Source: Pseudomonas jessenii (GTDB lineage: Bacteria; Pseudomonadota; Gammaproteobacteria; Pseudomonadales; Pseudomonadaceae). Taken from it: a DNA stretch of 64,000 nucleotides. The translations under genes and the position numbers were made by a program. This document shows, in pieces, positions 15,729 to 26,635 of this stretch (position 1 is the first letter of the stretch; the number at the start of each line of letters is the position of its first letter). The stretch spans positions 744,001-808,000 of the forward strand of contig NZ_NIWT01000001.1 in the NCBI RefSeq assembly GCF_002236115.1. Direction: 5' to 3'. Under the pieces are notes generated by a model, which was not told the origin of the DNA, did not search any database, and was given only the letters and a program-made list of their open reading frames with translations.

Positions 15729-17690
15729 ATGCCGACCTCTGCACCCGCCTTCGCGCACCTGTTCGAACCCCTGGAGATCCGTGGCAAGCGCCTGAAGAAC
15801 CGCATCATGTCCAGCGGTCACGACACGTCGATGCCCACCGACAACCTGGTCAACGAACAATTGATCGCCTATCACCGGGCACGGGCCGAAGGCGGAGCCG
15901 GGCTGATCGTGCTGCAAGTGGCCGGGGTACATGACAGTGCGCGCTACACCTCCCACGTGCTGATGGCCACCGACGATGCGTGCATCGAGGGCTACCGCAA
16001 ACTGGCGCAAACCTGCCATGCCCACGGCACCCTGGTGTTGTCCCAAGTGTTCCATCCGGGGCGGGAGATCATGGAGTCCAGCGATGGCCTGCTGGCGGTG
16101 GCCTATTCCGCATCGTCGGTGCCCAACGAACGTTTCCGGGTGATGCCCCGCGCGCTGGACCAGGCAATGATCGACGAGATCGTCGCCGGTTATGCCGCTG
16201 CCGCCCGCCGCCTGCATCAGGCAGGCATTGATGGCGTCGAGGTCGTGGCCAGCCACGGTTACCTGCCGGCACAGTTCATCAATCCGCGGGTCAACCGGCG
16301 TACCGATGGCTACAACGGTGAGCTGGACCAGCGTTTGCGTTTTCTGCGCGAGGTCATCGCCGCCGTGCGCGCGGCGACCGACCCGCAGTTCATCATCGGC
16401 CTGCGCATTTCCGCCGACGAGCGCGACCCGGAAGGCCTGACCGAGGACGAATCCCTGGCCGCCGTGCAGTCACTGCAAGCGCAGCTCGATTACGTGCATA
16501 TCGTCGCCGGCACCTCGGCTTCCCTTGGGGGCGCGGTACATATCGTGCCGCCCATGGCGATCGAAGCCGCGTACCTGGCCAAGGAAGCCGGGACGTTCAA
16601 GGCCAGTTTGAACATTCCGTTGTTCGTCACCGGGCGCATCAACCAGCCCCAGGAAGCCGAGCTGATCCTGGCTCGTGGCCAGGCCGATGTGTGCGGCATG
16701 ACCCGGGCACTGATCTGCGATCCGCAAATGCCCAACAAGACCGACACCGGCCGCGTCGAAGACGTGCGGGCGTGCATTGCCTGCAATCAGGCGTGCATCG
16801 GCCACTTCCACAAGGGCTTGCCGATTTCCTGTATCCAGCACCCGGAAACCGGACGCGAACTGATCTTCGGCGAACGGCGACAAGCGCCACAGCGCAAACG
16901 CATCATGATCGCCGGCGGTGGCCCGGCCGGGATGAAAGCCGCCACCGTCGCGGCCCAGCGCGGCCATGAGGTGACGTTGTACGAATCCAGTTCGCAACTG
17001 GGCGGTCAGGTGTTGCTCGCGCAATTGCTGCCCCGGCGCAGCGAGTTCGGCGGTGCCAGCACCAACCTGCAGCGGGAAATGGAACTGGCCGGCGTGCGCG
17101 TAGTGCGCAATACCCGAGTCGACCGGGCACTGGTGGAACAGGAAAAACCGGACATGGTGATCGTCGCTACCGGTGCCGAGCCCTACTGGCCGCCCTTCGA
17201 GCGCGGTGGTGAGTTGCAGGTGGTGGACGCCTGGCAGGTATTGCGCGATGAAGTAAAGATTGGTCGCTCCGTGGTGGTCGTGGACTGGCGCTGCGACTGG
17301 ATCGGCCCCGGCATCGCCGAACGCCTGGTTCGCGCCGGGCATCAGGTGCAACTCGCGGTCAATGGCACCCATTGCGGGGAAAACCTGCCGCTGTACGTGC
17401 GCGATCAACTGGCCGGCGAGCTGCATAAACTGGGGGTGCCGATCACGCCATATGCGCGGTTGTATGGCTGCGATGACAACACGGTTTACCTGCAACACAC
17501 CGCCAGTGGCGAACCGATGCTGATGGAGAACATCGACACGCTGGTGCTGTGCCAGGGGCATCAGCCGGTCGATACCCTGGGCGCGGAGTTGCAAGGGCTG
17601 GTGGCGTTTCGCCGGATCGGTGACTGCCTGGCGCCGCGCACCGCCGAAGAAGCAATTTATGAAGGCCTTAAAGTCGCGTGGGAGCTTTAA
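15729..17690 (+). CDS. FMN/4Fe-4S NADH:flavin oxidoreductase, trimethylamine-dehydrogenase-like
   Basis: A 653-residue member of the TMADH/2,4-dienoyl-CoA reductase group. An N-terminal old-yellow-enzyme barrel (about 5-345) contains SHGYLPAQFINPRVNRRTD. A CxxCx3Cx11C iron-sulfur motif (C349, C352, C356, C368) follows, and then a dinucleotide-binding domain with AGGGPAG (395-401). Family enzymes oxidatively N-demethylate amines (tri- and dimethylamine, dimethylglycine, stachydrine-type betaines) or reduce enoates. The neighbourhood of an amine-type binding protein, aldolase, gamma-glutamylpolyamine genes and regulators favours an N-methylated amine or betaine substrate. I do not assign it to DgcA or StcD because nothing in the sequence settles this. 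A Shine-Dalgarno CAGGAG lies upstream of the ATG. Confidence 0.82.
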   Translation: MPTSAPAFAHLFEPLEIRGKRLKNRIMSSGHDTSMPTDNLVNEQLIAYHRARAEGGAGLIVLQVAGVHDSARYTSHVLMATDDACIEGYRKLAQTCHAHGTLVLSQVFHPGREIMESSDGLLAVAYSASSVPNERFRVMPRALDQAMIDEIVAGYAAAARRLHQAGIDGVEVVASHGYLPAQFINPRVNRRTDGYNGELDQRLRFLREVIAAVRAATDPQFIIGLRISADERDPEGLTEDESLAAVQSLQAQLDYVHIVAGTSASLGGAVHIVPPMAIEAAYLAKEAGTFKASLNIPLFVTGRINQPQEAELILARGQADVCGMTRALICDPQMPNKTDTGRVEDVRACIACNQACIGHFHKGLPISCIQHPETGRELIFGERRQAPQRKRIMIAGGGPAGMKAATVAAQRGHEVTLYESSSQLGGQVLLAQLLPRRSEFGGASTNLQREMELAGVRVVRNTRVDRALVEQEKPDMVIVATGAEPYWPPFERGGELQVVDAWQVLRDEVKIGRSVVVVDWRCDWIGPGIAERLVRAGHQVQLAVNGTHCGENLPLYVRDQLAGELHKLGVPITPYARLYGCDDNTVYLQHTASGEPMLMENIDTLVLCQGHQPVDTLGAELQGLVAFRRIGDCLAPRTAEEAIYEGLKVAWEL

Positions 17691-17731
17691 GGCTGTTTAT
17701 ACTCCGGGGCTTAGACGGCTAACACCAACCC

Positions 17732-17831
17732 TGTAGGAGCGAGCTCTGCTCGCGATGAACCCGAGAACACCGCTGGGTGTCAGGCTTCCAGCGTTATCGT
17801 TGGCGACCATCGCGAGCAAGCTCGCTCCTAC
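17732..17831. repeat. REPIN, TGTAGGAG subtype (100 bp)
   Basis: The second 100-bp TGTAGGAG-type element. One arm is altered (GAGCTCTGCTCGC), the other intact. It lies between the flavoprotein and cupin-regulator genes, which are on the same strand, so co-transcription would carry it into the mRNA as a large hairpin. Confidence 0.88.
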
Positions 17832-17868
17832 GGGGATTTGCGCCACTCCTCCCGGTTCGGATTTGACC

Positions 17869-18465
17869 ATGAGCAACAGCAGCACCACACAGCCCGCACC
17901 CGGCAACGCCGAACCGCATTTTCTCGGCACGCGCATTCGCGGCCTGCGCAAGCGTCGGGGCATGACCCTGACGGAACTGGCGCAACAGAGCGAACTCACC
18001 GCCGGCTACATCAGCCAGCTGGAACGCAACCTCGCCTACCCGTCGATTCCGGCGCTGTTCAACATTGCCCGCAGCCTCGGCGTCACCATCCAGTGGTTCT
18101 TCGCCAGTGAAGCGGTCACCGCGCCCGAAGACGATGGCATCGTGGTGCGCAAGAACAGCCGCCTGAACGTGCATTACGAAGACGGCATCGTCGACCAGTT
18201 GCTGACACCGCAAGCCAACCGCCAACTGGAAATGCTCCACTCGCGTTTCCCGCCCGGCACCTACAGCCAGCAAAGCTACAGCCACGACGGTGAAGAAGCC
18301 GGCTACTTGCTCTCGGGGAGTTTCGAGTTGTGGGTGGGCGAGCGCCATTTCCAGCTCAATGAAGGCGACAGCTTCAGCTTTTCCAGCCAGGAACCGCACC
18401 GCTATGGCAACCCCGGCGATGTCGATGCGGTGGTGATCTGGGTGATTACACCGCCGACGTTCTAA
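17869..18465 (+). CDS. XRE-family regulator with C-terminal cupin domain (PuuR-like)
   Basis: A 198-residue regulator. The helix-turn-helix at about 20-75 (GTRIRGLRKRRGMTLTELAQ, then LTAGYISQLERNLAYPSIPAL) is joined to a cupin domain at about 110-195 (GEEAGYLLSGSFELWVG, NEGDSFSFSSQEPHRYGNPG). This is the layout of PuuR and related repressors of putrescine and amine catabolism, where the cupin senses the amine. The ATG at 17869 is chosen because upstream frame lies in the REPIN. Its last 4 bp overlap the convergent AraC gene. Likely targets are the adjacent flavoprotein, binding protein or gamma-glutamylpolyamine genes. Confidence 0.83.
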   Translation: MSNSSTTQPAPGNAEPHFLGTRIRGLRKRRGMTLTELAQQSELTAGYISQLERNLAYPSIPALFNIARSLGVTIQWFFASEAVTAPEDDGIVVRKNSRLNVHYEDGIVDQLLTPQANRQLEMLHSRFPPGTYSQQSYSHDGEEAGYLLSGSFELWVGERHFQLNEGDSFSFSSQEPHRYGNPGDVDAVVIWVITPPTF

Positions 18466-19394
18466 CGTCGGCCGCGACCAGGGGACGGCGTGACACTCGC
18501 ACGCTTGAGGGTGTCGCTCGGCAACTCCTTGAACAGCGCACGATAGCTGCTGGAAAACCGCCCCAGATGCCAGAACGACCAACGCATCGCCACTTCAGCC
18601 ACGGTGGTTTGCGTCGGCGTGCGACTCAGCAATTCGCGGTGGGCACTGTTGAGTCGGCGCAGGCGCAGCCACTGGGTCGGCGACATGCCGGTGTAGGTCT
18701 TGAACGCATGCTGCAACTGACGCAGTGAAAACCCCGCGATCTGGGACAATTCCAGCAGATTGAGATGTTCTTCCGGGGTGTCAGCGGCCCATTCCCCTAC
18801 CCGTTTCATGATCGAGCGCTCCCCGGCCCGACGCTGCAAGGCGCCCTGGTCGAGGCCGACACACGCGTTGTCGAGGATGAACAGGCAATCTTCCAGCAGT
18901 TGCTGGGTCAGCGCTTCGCGGCTCGGTGGATCGAAGGTCTGCGACAGCCGCGTCAAGGTTCCGCTGAGCCAACGACAAAACAGCGCGTTCTGCTGGGCGT
19001 TGAGCGGTGCCATGAACAACCCTTCAAGCCTGGCGATGTCCAGGCTGTGGCGCTTTACAAACTCCGGCCCGAACACCACGGCGATTTCCTGGTAGTTCTC
19101 CGGGGTGATCCAGATGTTGCGGCTTTCACCATTCAACACGTACAGCGCGTTGTCACCGCGATCGAAACAGAACGATAACGAACCCTGGGGCGCGCTGAAA
19201 TTCTGCTCGACCCGGGTGTTCATCGACTCTTCGTAAATCTCCACGCCCTGCAGATCCAGATAACGCACCCTACCCGCGAAGTGCCCCGGCGACATCTGCT
19301 GGTATTGCTGCACCCAGCCCGGCGTGGCGCGGATTTGCTCGGCGACATCGGCGGTGTTGAACGCTTGGACCTGGAGGGAACTGGAACCTGTCAT
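18462..19394 (-). CDS. AraC-family transcriptional regulator (EutR/FeaR-like)
   Basis: A 310-residue regulator with an N-terminal cupin-like sensor (MTGSSSLQVQAFNTADVAEQ, then a WITPENYQEIAVVFG strand region) and a C-terminal AraC double helix-turn-helix: LLELSQIAGFSLRQLQHAFK and VAEVAMRWSFWHLGRFSSSYR. The N-terminal layout resembles EutR and similar amine-responsive activators. It is divergent from the gamma-glutamylpolyamine synthetase gene at 19557, with 162 bp between, the usual position for a local activator. An NtrC-like site lies 13 bp before its start codon. Confidence 0.83.
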   Translation of the reverse strand: MTGSSSLQVQAFNTADVAEQIRATPGWVQQYQQMSPGHFAGRVRYLDLQGVEIYEESMNTRVEQNFSAPQGSLSFCFDRGDNALYVLNGESRNIWITPENYQEIAVVFGPEFVKRHSLDIARLEGLFMAPLNAQQNALFCRWLSGTLTRLSQTFDPPSREALTQQLLEDCLFILDNACVGLDQGALQRRAGERSIMKRVGEWAADTPEEHLNLLELSQIAGFSLRQLQHAFKTYTGMSPTQWLRLRRLNSAHRELLSRTPTQTTVAEVAMRWSFWHLGRFSSSYRALFKELPSDTLKRASVTPSPGRGRR

Positions 19395-19407
19395 GGGGCG
19401 ACCTTAC

Positions 19408-19422
19408 GCACTCTTTTGGTGC
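19408..19422. promoter_or_regulatory. NtrC-like binding site in a divergent promoter region
   Basis: GCACTCTTTTGGTGC matches the 15-bp NtrC pattern (GCAC, 7 nt, GGTGC-type half-sites) and is close to the classical glnA enhancer site GCACTATATTGGTGC. It lies between an AraC regulator and a glutamine-synthetase-like amine gene, a sensible place for nitrogen control. No good sigma-54 promoter was found beside it, so it could repress or be accidental. Confidence 0.4.
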
Positions 19423-19556
19423 GTTTTGTGCTGCTTAAAGTGGATAGATGGAACCGCAAGGCTCGCACAAGATAGTCGTCAACGCGCTACAGGGGAAGTG
19501 TCCGGCGGATGAAACCGGTCTCTCCTGGCGTTAATAAAACCAATAACGAGGTCTTT

Positions 19557-20915
19557 ATGAATGTCCCTTTCGATCAGCTGTTCACTTGGCTGAAAGATCA
19601 CAAGATTACCGAAGTCGAGTGCGTCGTCAGCGATCTGACCGGCATTGCACGCGGCAAAATTGCACCGACCAACAAGTTCCTGCATGAGCGAGGCATGCGC
19701 CTGCCGGAAAGTGTCCTTTTGCAAACGGTAACCGGGGACTTTGTCGACGACGACATCTACTACGACCTGCTCGACCCGGCGGATATCGACATGGTCTGCA
19801 AGCCGGACGCCGACGCCGTCTACGTGGTGCCATGGGCCATCGAGCCGACCGCCATCGTGATCCACGACACCTTCGACAAGTTCGGCAACCCGATCGAACT
19901 GTCGCCGCGCAATGTGCTGAAGAAAGTCCTGCAGTTGTACACCGATAAAGGCTGGCGGCCGATTGTCGCGCCGGAAATGGAGTTCTACCTGACCCAGCGC
20001 TGCGAAGACCCGGACCTGCCGCTCAAGGCGCCGATGGGCCGTTCGGGCCGCGCCGAAAGCGGTCGTCAGTCGTTCTCCATCGACGCGGCCAACGAATTCG
20101 ACCCGCTGTTCGAAGACGTCTACGACTGGTGCGAACTGCAAGGTCTGGACCTCGACACGCTGATCCACGAAGACGGCCCGGCGCAGATGGAAATCAACTT
20201 CCGTCATGGCAACGCCCTGGACCTGGCCGACCAGATCACCGTGTTCAAGCGCACCATGCGTGAAGCGGCGCTCAAGCACAACGTGGCGGCGACCTTCATG
20301 GCCAAACCGGTCGGCGACGAGCCTGGCAGCGCCATGCACCTTCACCAGAGCGTGGTGGACATTGCCACCGGCCAGCCGATCTTCGCCGATGCCGATGGCA
20401 ACATGAGCGAGCTGTTCCTGCATCACATTGGCGGCCTGCAGAAGTACATCCCGAAAGTGCTGCCGATGTTCGCGCCGAACGTCAACTCGTTCCGCCGCTT
20501 CCTGCCGGACACCTCGGCACCGGTGAACGTCGAGTGGGGCGAAGAAAACCGCACCGTCGGCCTGCGCGTGCCAACCTCCAGCCCCGACGCCATGCGCGTC
20601 GAGAACCGTCTGCCGGGCGCTGACGCCAACCCGTACCTGGCCATCGCCGCCAGCCTGCTGTGTGGTTACCTGGGCATGGTCGAACGCATCGAGCCAAGCG
20701 CTGCAGTACAGGGCCGCGCCTATGAGCGTCGCAACCTGCGCCTGCCGATCACCATCGAGGACGCCCTGACCCAGATGGAAGAATGCGACACCATCAGCCG
20801 CTACCTGGGCAGCAAGTTCGTGCGGGGCTATGTCGCGGTCAAACGCGCCGAGCACGAGAACTTCAAACGGGTGATCAGCTCCTGGGAGCGTGAGTTCCTG
20901 ATGCTCAGCGTCTAA
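19557..20915 (+). CDS. Glutamine synthetase family protein, gamma-glutamylpolyamine synthetase type
   Basis: A 452-residue GS-fold enzyme. The N-terminal beta-grasp region includes VECVVSDLTGIARGKI, as in PuuA/SpuI/SpuB proteins, rather than a GlnA start. Metal and substrate motifs include APEMEFYL, GPAQMEINFRHG, ATFMAKPVGDEPGSAMHLHQ and NRLPGADANPYLA. The adenylylation loop of GlnA is absent. These enzymes ATP-dependently link glutamate to putrescine, other polyamines or related amines as the first step of gamma-glutamylation pathways. The ATG at 19557 has GAGG at 6 nt; an in-frame earlier start is unsupported. Downstream PotF-like and PuuB-like genes complete a polyamine module. Exact amine unknown. 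Confidence 0.87.
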   Translation: MNVPFDQLFTWLKDHKITEVECVVSDLTGIARGKIAPTNKFLHERGMRLPESVLLQTVTGDFVDDDIYYDLLDPADIDMVCKPDADAVYVVPWAIEPTAIVIHDTFDKFGNPIELSPRNVLKKVLQLYTDKGWRPIVAPEMEFYLTQRCEDPDLPLKAPMGRSGRAESGRQSFSIDAANEFDPLFEDVYDWCELQGLDLDTLIHEDGPAQMEINFRHGNALDLADQITVFKRTMREAALKHNVAATFMAKPVGDEPGSAMHLHQSVVDIATGQPIFADADGNMSELFLHHIGGLQKYIPKVLPMFAPNVNSFRRFLPDTSAPVNVEWGEENRTVGLRVPTSSPDAMRVENRLPGADANPYLAIAASLLCGYLGMVERIEPSAAVQGRAYERRNLRLPITIEDALTQMEECDTISRYLGSKFVRGYVAVKRAEHENFKRVISSWEREFLMLSV

Positions 20916-20948
20916 AAAACCCGCTCTCGCATGGGATCACACATCCCT

Positions 20949-21038
20949 TGTGGGAGCGAGCTTGCTCGCGATGAGGCCAGTGAATCCAATATCTTCGTTG
21001 ACTGACAGGCCGCCATCGCGAGCAAGCTCGCTCCCACA
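20949..21038. repeat. REPIN (REP doublet, 90 bp) within an apparent operon
   Basis: A TGTGGGAG-type inverted pair placed between the synthetase and the PotF-like gene, both on the plus strand. If transcription continues, it would form a long hairpin that can uncouple expression of the enzyme from that of the binding protein. Confidence 0.9.
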
Positions 21039-21067
21039 GGTAGGTGATCACCTGAAGAATCCAATAA

Positions 21068-23472
<2,405 letters not shown>

Positions 23473-23501
23473 CGTAGTCCCGCCGGGCGCCTGCTAACCA
23501 C

Positions 23502-23591
23502 TGTGGGAGCGAGCTTGCTCGCGATAGCGACCTGAAATCCAATGATTGGGTTGTCTGGCACACCGCTATCGCGAGCAAGCTCGCTCCCACA
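23502..23591. repeat. REPIN (REP doublet, 90 bp)
   Basis: A TGTGGGAG-type inverted pair, 30 bp after the PuuB-like stop. It closes the polyamine operon and separates it from the pqi promoter. Confidence 0.9.
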
Positions 23592-23640
23592 CTGTTTTAC
23601 GTATTCCCTCTTCTACCATCCCCTTGTTTCGACTTTCGAT

Positions 23641-23668
23641 TTGCTCAATTGCGAGTCACTTCTATATT
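23641..23668 (+). promoter_or_regulatory. Sigma-70 promoter candidate for the pqi operon
   Basis: TTGCTC, 16 nt, TATATT: a weak -35 with a good -10 (5 of 6), about 44 bp before the first pqiA ATG. No clear SoxR or other operator was seen. Confidence 0.35.
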
Positions 23669-23711
23669 GAGGGAGTGCTCTGAACTTCCTGCCTTCTGTC
23701 GAGCTTGACCC

Positions 23712-24308
23712 ATGGCAACTACTGATCAGCTGATCATCTGCGAGCACTGCGACAGCGTGTACCAAAAAGTGACGCTCGCCAAACATCAAAAAACCCTGTG
23801 TACACGCTGCGGCGGCGTGCTTCAGCGCTATAACGGCCTCACTGTGGAGCAGCGTCTTGCGTTGACCTTCACCGCGTTGATGCTCTGGATATTCGCCAAT
23901 TTCTATCCGGTAATGAGCATCAACCTCAAAGGCGTGAAGAACAGCGCAACGCTCTGGGACTCGGTGCTGGCCCTGAGCCTGGGGCCTATCACCTTCATTG
24001 CCATGGTGGCGGCAATCGCCATGATCATCGCGCCGATTTTCCAGTTGCTGCTGCTGATCTGGGTGCTGGGCTTCGCACTCGGCGGGCGACGCTCGCCCGG
24101 ATTCAAATTCTGCATGCGCTGGCTGGAAACCCTCAGGCCCTGGAGCATGCTCGAAGTCTGCCTGCTGGGCGCCATGGTCGCGGTGATCAAGCTCGCCGGA
24201 CTGCTCGATGTGCTGCCCGGCATAGGGTTGTTTGCCCTGGCGGCGCTGAGCCTGATGATGATCCGCATCGCCGGGCGCGACATTCGCGAACTATGGGACA
24301 TTGTATGA
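23712..24308 (+). CDS. pqiA: Paraquat-inducible protein A, first half-size protein
   Basis: A 198-residue inner-membrane protein corresponding to one half of E. coli-type PqiA. It has an N-terminal zinc-ribbon-like pair CEHCDSVY and CTRCGGVL, then about four hydrophobic segments (for example LTFTALMLWIFANFYPVMSI and FIAMVAAIAMIIAPIFQLLL) and the family motif RPWSMLEVCLLG. PqiA works with PqiB and PqiC in lipid transfer between inner and outer membranes. The next half-size copy starts inside its stop codon (ATGA overlap). The operon order pqiA-pqiA-pqiB-pqiC supports the call. Confidence 0.85.
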   Translation: MATTDQLIICEHCDSVYQKVTLAKHQKTLCTRCGGVLQRYNGLTVEQRLALTFTALMLWIFANFYPVMSINLKGVKNSATLWDSVLALSLGPITFIAMVAAIAMIIAPIFQLLLLIWVLGFALGGRRSPGFKFCMRWLETLRPWSMLEVCLLGAMVAVIKLAGLLDVLPGIGLFALAALSLMMIRIAGRDIRELWDIV

Positions 24309-24961
24309 GCACGCCTCCTTACGCCGACGAGCTCAACCTGTGCCTGTGCCACACCTGCGGCCTGGCCTGCGACATGACTTGCGAGCCCCACGAATGCGAG
24401 CGTTGCGGTGCACCGCTGCACCGGCGCAAAGCCAATTCTCTGGCCCGCACCTGGGCCTACATGATCGCGGCCCTGGTGTTCTACATCCCGGCCAACCTGT
24501 TGCCGGTGATGAACACCGAGATGGTCGGCAACGGTGCCGACAGCACGATCATGAGCGGCGTGCTGGAGTTCTGGGAAGCCGGGGCCTGGGATATCGCCCT
24601 GATCATATTCATTGCCAGTATCGCGGTGCCGGGAATCAAGTTCGTCGCCATCACATTGCTGCTGGTCACCGTGCAACGCGACAGCGAGTGGGCACGCAAG
24701 GAGCGGTCGACGCTGTACCGCTTCGTCGAAGTCATCGGTTACTGGTCGATGCTCGATGTGATCGTGGTCGCCCTGGTGGCCTCGCTGGTGAAATTCCAGG
24801 CCCTGGCCGACATCGAACCGCGCCCGGGCATTCTGTTCTTTGGTCTGGTAGTGGTGTTCACCATGCTTTCGGCAATGAGTTTCGATCCCCGCATGATCTG
24901 GGATAAAGAACGGGAAAACCCACACAATGAGGAGGTCACTGATGAAGTCACAAGCCACTGA
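24305..24961 (+). CDS. pqiA: Paraquat-inducible protein A, second half-size protein
   Basis: A 218-residue relative of the preceding protein. The cysteine module is CHTCGLACDMTC followed by CERCGAPLHRR, and the membrane domain includes ARTWAYMIAALVFYIPANLL and a second YWSMLDVIVVALVASLVKFQ. It corresponds to the C-terminal half of fused PqiA. Both ends overlap neighbours: ATGA with the first half upstream, and 20 bp with pqiB downstream, so the three are translationally coupled. The ATG at 24305 is chosen over a start at 24293 because of the coupling. Confidence 0.85.
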   Translation: MSTPPYADELNLCLCHTCGLACDMTCEPHECERCGAPLHRRKANSLARTWAYMIAALVFYIPANLLPVMNTEMVGNGADSTIMSGVLEFWEAGAWDIALIIFIASIAVPGIKFVAITLLLVTVQRDSEWARKERSTLYRFVEVIGYWSMLDVIVVALVASLVKFQALADIEPRPGILFFGLVVVFTMLSAMSFDPRMIWDKERENPHNEEVTDEVTSH

Positions 24962-26618
24962 CGGGCCACAAGCCCCCGGGCAGGCGCCGATCAAGACCCG
25001 CCGTTTCAGCGTTTCGCTGGTCTGGATCGTCCCGATCGTCGCGGTGCTGGTGGGTATTTCGCTGGTGGTCCACAGCATTTTGCAGCAGGGCCCGACCATC
25101 GTTGTCACGTTCAAGACCGGTAACGGCCTGACCGCGAACAAGACCGAGGTCAAATACCGCAATGTCGTGATTGGTCATGTCTCCGATGTGGAGCTCAGCA
25201 GTGACCAGAAAAGCGTCAACGCCACCATCAAACTGGAAAAGCAGGCCGAAAGCTTTACCCGCGAAGATTCGCAGTTCTGGGTCGTGCGGCCGCGCATTGG
25301 CGCGGGCGGTGTGTCGGGGATCGATACGCTGCTGTCGGGCGATTACATCGGGGCCGATATCGGCCAGGCCAACGGCCGGGCAAAAAACTTCATCGGACTG
25401 GAGAATCCGCCTCCCATCACCTACGGCGAACCGGGCAAGCGTTTTACGCTGTTCACCCAGGACCTGGGGTCGCTGGACATCGGCTCTCCGGTCTACTACC
25501 GCAAGATCCCCGTGGGCCAGGTGGTGGCCTACGCGCTGGACCCGGATGGCAAGGGCGTGAACATTGAACTGTTCATCCATGCACCCAATGACAAGTACGT
25601 CACCGAAAACACCCGTTTCTGGAACGCAAGCGGCATTGACGTGAACGTCGGCGCCAATGGCTTTGCGGTCAAAACCGAGTCGCTGTCTTCCTTGCTGGTG
25701 GGCGGCATAGCCTTCCGCGCGCCCGACTACAGCCCCAACGACAAGCCGGCTGCCGCAGAGTACGCCTACGAATTGTTCGAGGACCAACAAACCGCCCTGG
25801 CCCCGCCGAACGGCAAGCCGCAATACCTGGCCATGCGCTTCGACCAGGCACTGCGCGGGCTCAAGGTCGATGCCCCGGTGGAGTTCCTCGGTGTGGAAAT
25901 CGGCAAGGTAGTGGCGGTCAATCTGGATTACGACGAGAAAAAGCGCTCCTTTCCGGTCAACGTCGGTATCGTGATCTACCCGCAGCGCCTGGGCCAGGCC
26001 CATGTCAAAATGCTCAAGGCGCTCAATCATGACCCTGATAACGAAGCCGCTGGCGTACGCTTGATCGGTACCTTTATCGAAAACGGCCTGCGTGCCCAGG
26101 CCCGCACCGGCAACTTCCTGACCGGCCAGTTGTACATTGCCCTGGACTTCTACCCCAAGACCGACAAGGTCGCCTTCGATGTAAACGCACGCCCGGTCAT
26201 GATTCCGACCCTTCCCGGCAGCCTCGAGCAATTGCAGGAAAAACTCGAATCCATGGTCGACAAGATCAACAAACTGCCGATCGAGCGTATTGCCGGCAAT
26301 CTCGATGGCAATCTCGTCGAACTGCGCAAAGGCATGATGCAATTCAACGGAAAGATCTTGCCTGGCGTGCAAACCACTTTGTCGGATGTCAGCAAGACGC
26401 TGGAAACGGCCAATTCGACCCTGCAGTCGGCCAGTTCGACCTTGGCCGAGGATTCGCCGCAACGGGAAAAACTGGGGCTAACCCTGGATGAACTGGGACG
26501 CACGTCCAGATCCTTGCGTGATCTTTCGGATTACCTGGGACGGCATCCGGAATCGCTGCTTCGCGGTCGTCCGAATAATGCCGCCCCCATGGATCTGCAA
26601 GGGCCACCGCGCAATTGA
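24942..26618 (+). CDS. pqiB: Intermembrane lipid transport protein PqiB (three MCE domains)
   Basis: A 558-residue protein anchored by one N-terminal membrane helix (about 24-45, SLVWIVPIVAVLVGISLVVH). Three MCE/MlaD domains follow, each opening with a comparable strand: TIVVTFKTGNGL (about 52), FTLFTQDLGSLDIGSPVYYR (about 167) and YLAMRFDQALRGLKVDAPVE (about 300). A C-terminal helical needle region (about 425-540) is rich in L, T, S and Q. MCE proteins of this type form a hexameric syringe-like tunnel for lipids across the periplasm. The ATG has GAGGAGG upstream. Length and triple-domain layout match PqiB. Confidence 0.9.
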   Translation: MKSQATDGPQAPGQAPIKTRRFSVSLVWIVPIVAVLVGISLVVHSILQQGPTIVVTFKTGNGLTANKTEVKYRNVVIGHVSDVELSSDQKSVNATIKLEKQAESFTREDSQFWVVRPRIGAGGVSGIDTLLSGDYIGADIGQANGRAKNFIGLENPPPITYGEPGKRFTLFTQDLGSLDIGSPVYYRKIPVGQVVAYALDPDGKGVNIELFIHAPNDKYVTENTRFWNASGIDVNVGANGFAVKTESLSSLLVGGIAFRAPDYSPNDKPAAAEYAYELFEDQQTALAPPNGKPQYLAMRFDQALRGLKVDAPVEFLGVEIGKVVAVNLDYDEKKRSFPVNVGIVIYPQRLGQAHVKMLKALNHDPDNEAAGVRLIGTFIENGLRAQARTGNFLTGQLYIALDFYPKTDKVAFDVNARPVMIPTLPGSLEQLQEKLESMVDKINKLPIERIAGNLDGNLVELRKGMMQFNGKILPGVQTTLSDVSKTLETANSTLQSASSTLAEDSPQREKLGLTLDELGRTSRSLRDLSDYLGRHPESLLRGRPNNAAPMDLQGPPRN

Positions 26619-26635
26619 ACACAGGAGCAACACCC

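Noticed and set aside
15729..17690. Assignment of the Fe-S flavoprotein to dimethylglycine (DgcA) or stachydrine (StcD) demethylase
   Set aside because: The family is clear, but I see no residue or neighbour specific to either pathway, such as an electron-transfer partner or choline/glycine betaine genes.
19493..19506. GG-N10-GC spacing upstream of the GS-like gene as a sigma-54 promoter
   Set aside because: Only the dinucleotide spacing fits; the flanking bases do not match the TGGCAC and TTGC consensus.
24948..26462. A 504-codon minus-strand frame opposite pqiB
   Set aside because: Shadow of pqiB; composition is typical of an antisense frame and no start signal or family motif is present.
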